Source: an uncultured Desulfuromonadales bacterium
GTDB lineage: Bacteria; Desulfobacterota; Desulfuromonadia; Desulfuromonadales; Geopsychrobacteraceae
DNA: 27,745 nt
Assembly: GCA_945787295.1 (NCBI GenBank)
Contig: CALZHQ010000034.1
Coordinates: 1-27,745 of the forward strand
Direction of reading: 5' to 3'
The notes beneath the pieces are model-generated. The model was not told the origin of the DNA, made no database searches, and saw only the letters and a program-made list of their open reading frames with translations. Position numbers and translations under genes: made by a program. Shown piece after piece: positions 22,024 through 27,745 of the stretch. Each line of letters opens with the position of its first letter. Position 1 is the stretch's first letter.

Positions 22024-23265
22024 ATGCAACGACAATTCTTCGCGCTGCTGGCGCTACTGCTAATGACGGCCTGTGCCCCTGGACATAAACACCTCGGCAA
22101 TCCGGAGAGCCCCTATCATCCGGAACGTGAGCCACAGGTCGGCGATATCCTGCACCTGGCGACCGGCATCTATGTCGATAAACAGACGGTGTTTGAGCAG
22201 GCCGGCAGAGCTCAAATCGTTTACGTCGGCGAAACCCATGACAATCCGGCATCACATCGCTTGCAACTGGAGATCCTGCAGGCTCTCAGCCAACAGAATC
22301 CTGGCAATGTCAGTCTGGCGATGGAGATGTTCGCCCCTGAGCAGCAACCGATCCTGGATCGCTGGGTTGAGGGTGAGTTGAGTGAAAAGGAATTCCTCAA
22401 AGAGGTCGGCTGGTTCAAAAACTGGCGGATGAATTTTGCCCTCTACCGCGACCTGTTGACCTTTTGTCGTGACAATAATATCCCGGTATTGGCGCTGAAC
22501 GCCAATAAAGTTCTGCAGAAAAAAGTCGGTCGCACCCCTTTTGAAGAGTTAAGCGCCGAAGAACAAGATCAGCTCCCTGAGATGGACCTCGGAGACCCCT
22601 ACCAGCGGGCCATGCTTGAATCGGTCTTCAGTGGCCACATGAGCGGCGAATCGATGTTCGACGGCTTCCAGCGCGTCCAGACTTTGTGGGACGAAACCAT
22701 GGCGCAGAACCTTGCCGCCTACCTACAGACTGTAGACAAAACACACCAGGTGGTGGTGATTGCTGGCGGCAACCATGTCCGCTACGGTTATGGAATCCCA
22801 CGCCGGGTTTTCCGCCGCGTACCTGCCAGCTACCTGTTGGTCGGTTCTCAGGAGATAGTGATCCCCGAAGACAAGCAGGACCGCTTGATGGATGTTGCCA
22901 AACCGAGCTATCCGATGCCCCCATACCATTTTGTCCAGTACACCGAATATGAAGACTTGCCGAATCCCGGCGTCAAACTGGGCATCATGCTTGGCGAAGA
23001 TGAAAAGGGACTTCTCATTGAAGGTGTGCTTCCTGGGTCGGTCGCCGAAAAATCAGGTCTGCTCAAAGATGACGTGTTAACGCAAATGGATGAGATCGAG
23101 TTGAAAGAACCGTTCGACCTGATTTACGAGCTCAACCAGAAAGCTGTCGGAGCCAAAATCAACTTAACCCTGCAACGCGGAGAAGAGACCCTGACCATCC
23201 CGGTTGAGTTCACCGAAAAAGAACCGAAACATCAGGGCATGGGAATGAAACACGGCAAGAAATAG
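22024..23265 (+). CDS. ChaN-family lipoprotein with C-terminal PDZ domain
   Basis: The 413-residue protein has a lipoprotein signal with lipobox LMTAC (Cys17). Residues about 50-290 match the ChaN family (YVGETHDNPASHRLQLE, LAMEMFAPEQQPILDRW, FYRD-like FALYRDLL, VIAGGNHVRYGYGIP); Campylobacter ChaN binds paired haem groups and is tied to iron uptake. Residues about 320-405 are a PDZ domain, with LGIMLGE, VLPGSVAEKSGLLKDDVL and a closing TLTIPVEF strand. The C-terminus is His/Met/Lys-rich (HQGMGMKHGKK). A role in haem or metal handling at the outer membrane is inferred. It starts 17 bases after speD, with GGGGAG upstream, and a strong terminator follows. Confidence 0.84.
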   Translation: MQRQFFALLALLLMTACAPGHKHLGNPESPYHPEREPQVGDILHLATGIYVDKQTVFEQAGRAQIVYVGETHDNPASHRLQLEILQALSQQNPGNVSLAMEMFAPEQQPILDRWVEGELSEKEFLKEVGWFKNWRMNFALYRDLLTFCRDNNIPVLALNANKVLQKKVGRTPFEELSAEEQDQLPEMDLGDPYQRAMLESVFSGHMSGESMFDGFQRVQTLWDETMAQNLAAYLQTVDKTHQVVVIAGGNHVRYGYGIPRRVFRRVPASYLLVGSQEIVIPEDKQDRLMDVAKPSYPMPPYHFVQYTEYEDLPNPGVKLGIMLGEDEKGLLIEGVLPGSVAEKSGLLKDDVLTQMDEIELKEPFDLIYELNQKAVGAKINLTLQRGEETLTIPVEFTEKEPKHQGMGMKHGKK

Positions 23266-23291
23266 CAACGCCCCGAGCGACAATATTGAAC

Positions 23292-23325
23292 AAAATGGCG
23301 CAGTGGGTATCCACTGCGCCATTTT
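23292..23325 (+). terminator. Intrinsic terminator after the ChaN-PDZ gene
   Basis: A perfect 15-base-pair stem (AAAATGGCGCAGTGG at 23292-23306 with its complement at 23311-23325) and a four-base loop end in a T-rich run. It closes the transcript that includes speD and the ChaN gene. Confidence 0.92.
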
Positions 23326-23334
23326 GTTTGCCTC

Positions 23335-23363
23335 TTGACAAGCCGACGGGAATCAAAGATTCT
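23335..23363 (+). promoter_or_regulatory. Possible promoter of the SphA/MetA-type gene
   Basis: A perfect TTGACA (23335-23340) follows the terminator; the base block 17 bases on, GATTCT (23358-23363), is only a three-of-six match to a -10 box. The location before a stand-alone gene supports it more than the -10 does. Confidence 0.35.
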
Positions 23364-23414
23364 ACTGAACTATTCGGTATTTAATGCACTCTATCCCTTA
23401 TCAGGAGGTCTACT

Positions 23415-24332
23415 ATGAAAAAGCTTCTGGCCGGTTTGGCCACAACCTGCCTGCTGGTGGTAACGCTGGTCGCTTCTCCGGCCGTGGCGTTCGACCAGCC
23501 TGCCGTCAATCTCGGTCTGACCAGCTTCCTCGACGGTGGCCCACCTGCCGGCCCCGGTATTTATTTTCAAGAATACCTGCAGTTTTACAGCGCTGACAAA
23601 CTGGCCGATTTCCCGGGACCTCCCGCCAATAGTGACACAGATGTCTTCCTGAGCATGTCTCAGTTGATCTACCAGTCTGATCAAAAACTGCTCTTCGGCG
23701 GCAAATGGGGCCTCAACCTAATGCTCCCCTATGTCGACATCGACAATAACATGCTGCCGCATCAATCCGGCTTTGGCGACGTATTGGTCGGCCCCTTCCT
23801 GCAATGGGACCCCGTCATGGGCAAAAACGGCCCGATTTTCATGCAGCGGGTAGAACTGCAGTTCATCCTGCCGACCGGCAGCTATTCAGCCAGCAAGGCG
23901 CTCAACCCTGGTAGCAACTTCTTCTCTTTTAACCCCTACTGGTCGGGCACCCTGTTCCTAACGCCAAAGCTGACCTTCTCAACCCGGCTCCACTACCTGT
24001 GGAACGCTGAAAACGATGATCCCTTTATCGGTCTTGGAGCCACCGATACCCAGGCCGGGCAATCGGTTCATGGCAACTTTACCGCAGCCTACGAAATCAT
24101 CCCAAAAATGTTCCGCCTGGGCGCAAACGCTTATTACTTCAAGCAGATCGGCTCATCGGAAGTGAACGGTTCAAAAGTTTCCGGCAAAGAGAAAGTCTTC
24201 GGCATCGGCCCAGGCGCCATGCTCAGTTTCTCGCAGGACACGCACTTACTCTTCAATGCCTACTTCGAGTCGAACGTAGAAAATCGCCCTGAGGGCGACA
24301 GATATGTTCTTCGGCTAGTACACCACTTCTAA
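23415..24332 (+). CDS. SphA/MetA-pathway-type outer-membrane protein
   Basis: The 305-residue protein has a signal peptide ending SPAVA (residue 25) and an alternating-strand barrel. The pattern fits the SphA/Phenol_MetA_deg family: LGLTSFLDGG-like start, GIYFQEYLQFYSADKL, the central LLFGGKWGLNLMLPYVDI with GFGDVLVGPFLQW, FILPTGSYS, SFNPYWSGTLFLTP, and a final strand ending VHHF. Family members are outer-membrane proteins sometimes linked to hydrophobic-compound uptake; the substrate is unknown. AGGAGGT lies five bases before the ATG. It is a single-gene unit between two terminators. Confidence 0.8.
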   Translation: MKKLLAGLATTCLLVVTLVASPAVAFDQPAVNLGLTSFLDGGPPAGPGIYFQEYLQFYSADKLADFPGPPANSDTDVFLSMSQLIYQSDQKLLFGGKWGLNLMLPYVDIDNNMLPHQSGFGDVLVGPFLQWDPVMGKNGPIFMQRVELQFILPTGSYSASKALNPGSNFFSFNPYWSGTLFLTPKLTFSTRLHYLWNAENDDPFIGLGATDTQAGQSVHGNFTAAYEIIPKMFRLGANAYYFKQIGSSEVNGSKVSGKEKVFGIGPGAMLSFSQDTHLLFNAYFESNVENRPEGDRYVLRLVHHF

Positions 24333-24352
24333 ATGACTAACCAGTTTAGAAA

Positions 24353-24392
24353 AAAAGGGGCCGTTTCACAGCTGTGAAACGGCCCCTTTTTA
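24353..24392. terminator. Bidirectional terminator between the outer-membrane protein gene and fba
   Basis: A near-perfect palindrome, AAAAGGGGCCGTTTCACAG meeting its complement at 24371/24372, is flanked by A-run and T-run, so it can stop transcripts from both strands. It lies between the convergent SphA-type and fba genes. Confidence 0.93.
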
Positions 24393-24411
24393 TTATTGAA
24401 TCTGCTACGAC

Positions 24412-25392
24412 TCAGCCCTTTCCAGCACTCCCCAGAACTGCTTCATTTTTGTGCTTGATCAATTCAATCAGTTCCTTCCGCGCAGCACCAAGATATTTCC
24501 GCGGATCAAACTCGGAGGGATCGTTGGCCAGGTACTCACGGACCTTGGCGGTCACAGCCAAACGGCCATCGGAATCGATGTTGATTTTACAGACCGCGCT
24601 GGCTGCCGCTTTGCGCAGCTGCTCTTCCGGCACACCCACGGCACCGTCCATCTTGCCGCCGTACTTGTTGATCAGCTCGACATAGGCCGGAACCACGCTC
24701 GACGCACCGTGCAGAACGATCGGGAAGCCGGGGATACGCTTCTCACATTCTTCGAGAATGTCGAACCGTAACGGCGGAACCGATTCCCCTTCTTTCAATT
24801 TGAATTTATATGCACCGTGGCTGGTGCCGATTGAGATCGCCAAGGAATCGACACCGGTCTTTTTGACGAAATCCTCGACTTCGTCCGGCTGGGTGTAGGT
24901 CGACTTCTCTGCCACCACATCATCCTCGATCCCGGCCAGCACACCGAGCTCACCTTCGACCGTAACGTCATGGGCATGGGCGTATTCAACCACCTGCTTG
25001 GTCAAGGCGACATTTTCATCATACGGCAGATGGGAGCCGTCGATCATCACCGAGGAGAAACCGGCATCGATGCAGCTCTTGCAGGTCTCGAAACTATCGC
25101 CATGGTCGAGATGCAAAACGATCGGAATGTCAGAACCCATCTCACGGGCCATCTGCACCGCACCGGTTGCCATATAACGCAGCATGGTTTCATTGGCGTA
25201 ATTCCGCGCTCCCTTGCTGACCTGGATAATAACCGGTGAATTGGTTTCCGCGCAGGCAGTGATAATCGCCTGTAACTGCTCTAGGTTGTTAAAATTGTAC
25301 GCTGGAATGGCATAGCCGCCATCAACCGCTTTGCGGAACAGCTCCCGCGAATTGACCAGCCCCAGATCCTTGTAACTGACAGCATCACTCAT
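24412..25392 (-). CDS. fba: Class II fructose-bisphosphate aldolase
   Basis: The enzyme interconverts fructose-1,6-bisphosphate with DHAP and G3P. The 326-residue protein has the zinc ligands of class II aldolases in VLHLDHGDSFE, VEGELGVLAGIEDD, GTSHGAYKF and VLHGASSV, and a C-terminal helix region KYLGAARKELIELIKHKN. GGGAGGATT lies just before the ATG at 25392. It is transcribed away from the long-form gap gene; in an organism like this both may serve mainly gluconeogenesis. Confidence 0.95.
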   Translation of the reverse strand: MSDAVSYKDLGLVNSRELFRKAVDGGYAIPAYNFNNLEQLQAIITACAETNSPVIIQVSKGARNYANETMLRYMATGAVQMAREMGSDIPIVLHLDHGDSFETCKSCIDAGFSSVMIDGSHLPYDENVALTKQVVEYAHAHDVTVEGELGVLAGIEDDVVAEKSTYTQPDEVEDFVKKTGVDSLAISIGTSHGAYKFKLKEGESVPPLRFDILEECEKRIPGFPIVLHGASSVVPAYVELINKYGGKMDGAVGVPEEQLRKAAASAVCKINIDSDGRLAVTAKVREYLANDPSEFDPRKYLGAARKELIELIKHKNEAVLGSAGKG

Positions 25393-25427
25393 CGGTAAAT
25401 CCTCCCTGGAATATTCGGATATTTCTT

Positions 25428-25453
25428 ATCAGGAAAAACCAGCTTCTCCTGAT
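25428..25453. promoter_or_regulatory. Inverted repeat upstream of fba
   Basis: ATCAGGA (25428-25434) and TCCTGAT (25447-25453) form a seven-base-pair inverted repeat with a 12-base spacer, 36-61 bases before the fba start. It could be an operator or an mRNA leader hairpin. Confidence 0.4.
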
Positions 25454-25555
25454 CTCAACTGCAAACCGTTTACTTTTATCAACCTGCCAGCCGATTGTCC
25501 AGCAACAGCTCAATCCTGCATGCATTTTCTTTGCAAATTATAAGTTTCTTGCCTG

Positions 25556-25584
25556 TTGCAATAGTCCCGCACTTCCACTAATAT
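25556..25584 (+). promoter_or_regulatory. Probable sigma-70 promoter of gap
   Basis: TTGCAA (25556-25561) and TAATAT (25579-25584) are 17 bases apart, each a four-of-six consensus match. A CCCGC/GCGGG inverted repeat (25566-25570 and 25587-25591) brackets the -10 box and might be a regulator site. The rest of the fba-gap spacer shows no gene. Confidence 0.42.
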
Positions 25585-25655
25585 ACGCGGGTTTTGGAGA
25601 CTAAGGCCCTCGACAATGGCCATTTTTCTTTTTTAGAACTGCGAAAGGTTCAACC

Positions 25656-27098
25656 ATGGTTGACAAGAAAACCGAGGAATGTTTTCAGGAATGGAAAGAG
25701 CGTGAAGCGATCGCCGAGGCGATGACCCCGCTGATCGGTAAACTCTACCGGGACCGTGAAGTGATCTGCACGGTCTTCGATCGGCCGCTGGTCAATCAGT
25801 CGGTCAACGACATCCTGCGTGTCCACCGTTTTGCCCGGCAGATCATCGACCGGGAAATCTGGGTCAGAGACACCTACCCGATGCTGCGGGCAATGATCGG
25901 CCTGGACCTGGCTCCCGGCAAAGTCGACTTGGCCAGACTGGTGCTGCGTTACCAGGAGCAGGGTGGTGGCGATGTCGAAAGCTTCGTCGCCGAGCAGTTG
26001 AAAGACCTCAATACCGGCCGCGGCCAGCAGCTCAGCGAGCCGCGCGACGTGGTCCTCTACGGTTTCGGCCGCATCGGCCGCCTGCTGGCACGGATTTTGG
26101 TGCAACAGGCCGGAGGGGGCAACAAGCTGCGTCTGCGTGCTGCAGTGGTCCGCAAAGGTGGCGATGACGATCTGGCCAAACGGGCCAGCCTGCTACGCCG
26201 CGACTCGGTCCACGGCCACTTTGACGGCACCATCCGTATCGACGAGGCAGAGAACGCAATTATCGCCAACGGCAACATGATCCGCATCATCTACGCCGAC
26301 TCCCCGGAAGAGGTCGATTACGCCCAGTACGGCATTAATAACGCCATCGTCATCGACAACACCGGCAAGTGGCGTGACCGCGAAGGGCTCGGCAAACACC
26401 TGAAACCGGCCGGCACCTCGCATGTGTTGCTGACCGCACCGGGCAAAGGCGACATTCCGAACATTGTCTATGGTGTCAACCACGAGACCCTCGACAGCGA
26501 AGAAGCCATCCTGTCCGCCGCCAGCTGTACCACCAACGCCATCGTCCCGACCCTGAAGGCGATCAGCGACAAGTTCGGCATCGTCAACGGTCATGTCGAG
26601 ACCTGTCACAGTTACACCAACGACCAGAACCTGATCGACAACTACCACAAGAAAGAACGCCGTGGTCGCAGCGCGGCAGTGAACATGGTCATCACCGAAA
26701 CCGGTGCCGCCAAGGCCGTCGCCAAAGCGCTGCCAGAGCTGGCCGGCAAACTGACCGGCAACGCCATCCGCGTCCCGACCCCGAACGTTTCACTGGCGAT
26801 CCTCAACCTGACCCTGGAAAAAGCAACCAGCGTCGAGGAGTTAAATAACTATCTACGCGAGATGTCGCTCAACTCCCCCCTGCAGGACCAGATCGACTAC
26901 ACCAACTCGCCCGAAGCGGTTTCGACCGACATGGTTGGCTCCCGCTACGCCGGGGTGGTCGATTCCCTGGCGACCATCGTTGAGGGTAATCGCTGCGTGC
27001 TCTATGTCTGGTACGATAACGAGTACGGTTACAGCTTCCAGGTGGTGCGGATTATCGAGCAGATCTCCGGGATGAAGCTGGAGCACTGGCCGAAATAG
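25656..27098 (+). CDS. gap: Glyceraldehyde-3-phosphate dehydrogenase, long form with N-terminal extension
   Basis: The 480-residue protein has an extra helical N-terminal region (about residues 1-128, with VFDRPLVNQSVNDILRVHRF) before the normal GAPDH body. The NAD(P) motif GFGRIGR is at 136-142, the catalytic Cys291 in ASCTTNA, then HSYTNDQNLIDN, RRGRSAAVNM, RVPTPNVS and WYDNEYGYS. Usual GAPDHs are near 335 residues; long forms are known in several proteobacteria, where they are often linked to gluconeogenic use. That direction is inferred here. GAAAGG lies before the ATG and a strong terminator follows. It is divergent from fba. Confidence 0.93.
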   Translation: MVDKKTEECFQEWKEREAIAEAMTPLIGKLYRDREVICTVFDRPLVNQSVNDILRVHRFARQIIDREIWVRDTYPMLRAMIGLDLAPGKVDLARLVLRYQEQGGGDVESFVAEQLKDLNTGRGQQLSEPRDVVLYGFGRIGRLLARILVQQAGGGNKLRLRAAVVRKGGDDDLAKRASLLRRDSVHGHFDGTIRIDEAENAIIANGNMIRIIYADSPEEVDYAQYGINNAIVIDNTGKWRDREGLGKHLKPAGTSHVLLTAPGKGDIPNIVYGVNHETLDSEEAILSAASCTTNAIVPTLKAISDKFGIVNGHVETCHSYTNDQNLIDNYHKKERRGRSAAVNMVITETGAAKAVAKALPELAGKLTGNAIRVPTPNVSLAILNLTLEKATSVEELNNYLREMSLNSPLQDQIDYTNSPEAVSTDMVGSRYAGVVDSLATIVEGNRCVLYVWYDNEYGYSFQVVRIIEQISGMKLEHWPK

Positions 27099-27140
27099 AG
27101 GGACTGGCCCCGCAGGTGCCTGTCCCTTGCAAACTGAAAC

Positions 27141-27180
27141 AAAAGCGGGCAATCTCGAATGAGGTTGCCCGCTTTTGTTT
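27141..27180 (+). terminator. Intrinsic terminator after gap
   Basis: AAAAGCGGGCAATCTC (27141-27156) pairs with GAGGTTGCCCGCTTTT (27161-27176) with one mismatched pair, around a four-base loop, then GTTTTA. It ends the gap transcript. Confidence 0.9.
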
Positions 27181-27345
27181 TATCTACTTTTGACCTTCCC
27201 CCCGTGTTACGCAGCCGGTGCGGAATCGAGCTTTGCAAGAATCCGAGGAAAAATGTTTGAGCGACTGTGCAAACAGGCGGGAGTTTTTTCCGATCTGCAA
27301 AGAGGAATGAAGTGGAGGGAACCCGAAGGGCAAGGAGGTCGGGCG

Positions 27346-27552
27346 CATTTCTTTGCTTCGTTTCTTTAGGCGGACAAAGAAATGAAGGTGCCGGGCGGGG
27401 GCGCAACCCCGCGATCTTGATTTTGACTTTTGTCCAAAAAAGCGAAAAATCAAAACCGGCGGGTCGCGTCCCGCCAAACGCCATACTCTTTTGTCTCACC
27501 ACAAAAGAGTATGCAGAAAAAGGTGCCCCATTGTTTCCGCCCGCTACGCGGG
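27346..27552. repeat. Array of six hairpins in the gap-rpsU non-coding region
   Basis: The stretch 27184-27629 between gap and rpsU holds no credible gene. Within it six inverted repeats follow each other: CATTTCTTTG/CAAAGAAATG (27346-27355, 27375-27384); GCGGGG/CCCCGC (27395-27400, 27407-27412); TTGATTTT/AAAATCAA (27417-27424, 27446-27453); GGCGGG/CCCGCC (27458-27463, 27470-27475); a perfect 13-base-pair CATACTCTTTTGT stem (27482-27494, 27501-27513); and CCCGC/GCGGG (27540-27544, 27548-27552). Open frames on both strands run through the stems and give low-complexity, Arg/Lys/Pro-rich products. I recall similar multi-hairpin blocks dispersed in proteobacterial genomes, but copy number was not checked. 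A structured RNA is the alternative. Confidence 0.6.
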
Positions 27553-27629
27553 AACCTCCATTCCGCAATCGATTCGGGGCCACTCCGGCGGGAGCCAAAG
27601 GGGATAGAAATTCAAGATCAAATACAAAA

Positions 27630-27666
27630 AAAAGAGCCGACCAGGGTTTCCCGGGTCGGCTCTTTT
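27630..27666 (-). terminator. Intrinsic terminator of rpsU
   Basis: AAAAGAGCCGACC (27630-27642) pairs perfectly with 27654-27666, with further GGG/CCC pairing in the loop. On the minus strand a run of T follows, as expected after rpsU, whose stop is at 27691-27689. Confidence 0.92.
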
Positions 27667-27688
27667 AACTCTGTATCAACAAAGCGAC

Positions 27689-27745
27689 TTAGCTAAAACG
27701 CTTCATGGCGCGCATCTTCTTACGCAGACGGCGCTGAGCTTCTTT
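27689..27745 (-). CDS. rpsU: 30S ribosomal protein S21, C-terminal fragment (runs off the window)
   Basis: The minus strand reads KEAQRRLRKKMRAMKRFS then TAA at 27691-27689. This very basic end, with no acidic residue but one, is typical of S21, a small protein of the 30S subunit important for initiation. The N-terminal part lies outside the window. A strong terminator follows 23 bases on. The call is based on the C-terminal pattern only. Confidence 0.75.
   Translation of the reverse strand, partial: KEAQRRLRKKMRAMKRFS

Noticed and set aside
27029..27668. Open frames in the gap-rpsU region on both strands
   Set aside because: They cross terminators and hairpins, overlap each other, and give low-complexity basic products without a family.
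1..27745. CRISPR arrays, tRNA genes, transposases or phage genes
   Set aside because: No regularly spaced repeats, no cloverleaf-like sequence and no transposase or integrase motif were seen in reading both strands.

Overview
The window looks like chromosome from a Desulfuromonadia-type bacterium (the Geobacter/Desulfuromonas group of former Deltaproteobacteria). The evidence is a dense locus of multiheme c-type cytochromes with NHL beta-propeller lipoproteins and a large outer-membrane barrel, a tetraheme class III cytochrome, a near-consensus sigma-54 promoter, and housekeeping genes typical of a Gram-negative anaerobe. The assignment rests on gene content and remembered family features; no database search was made.

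Layout. The left edge (1-3450) holds the first codons of rpsP, ffh (broken by a frameshift with lost sequence), a small DUF3343 gene, a small membrane protein coupled to a DUF721/DciA-like gene, and a TrmN6-like methyltransferase. The centre (3512-11697, all minus strand) is the accessory core. In transcription order it reads: tetraheme c3 (own promoter and terminator); then a unit of a 13-heme cytochrome, an NHL lipoprotein, an octaheme cytochrome and a second NHL lipoprotein; then an OmcE-like tetraheme cytochrome behind a sigma-54-type promoter; then, past a strong hairpin, a 761-residue outer-membrane barrel. The four cytochromes could bind up to 29 hemes. I read this as an extracellular electron-transfer locus that may build a cytochrome nanowire: the OmcE-like protein has four CxxCH motifs and exactly eight histidines in all, as needed for four bis-His hemes.

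Next come a purH-purD-purE purine unit on the minus strand, interrupted by a REP-like imperfect palindrome, and an alr-ASKHA ATPase pair. The strand then switches to plus for a CooT-like nickel protein, fused thiE-thiD, thiC, speD, a ChaN-PDZ lipoprotein and a SphA/MetA-type outer-membrane protein. On the right, fba (minus) and a long-form gap (plus) are divergent. The right end is a non-coding array of hairpins, then a terminator and the last codons of rpsU.

How the genes may work together: quinol- or periplasm-derived electrons could pass through the small c3 and the 8- and 13-heme cytochromes to the outer membrane, where the barrel and OmcE-like polymer would carry them outside. The NHL lipoproteins could act as assembly or docking factors. 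The flanking genes are ordinary biosynthetic, ribosomal and central-carbon genes with no obvious tie to this locus, except that ChaN proteins are linked to haem binding.
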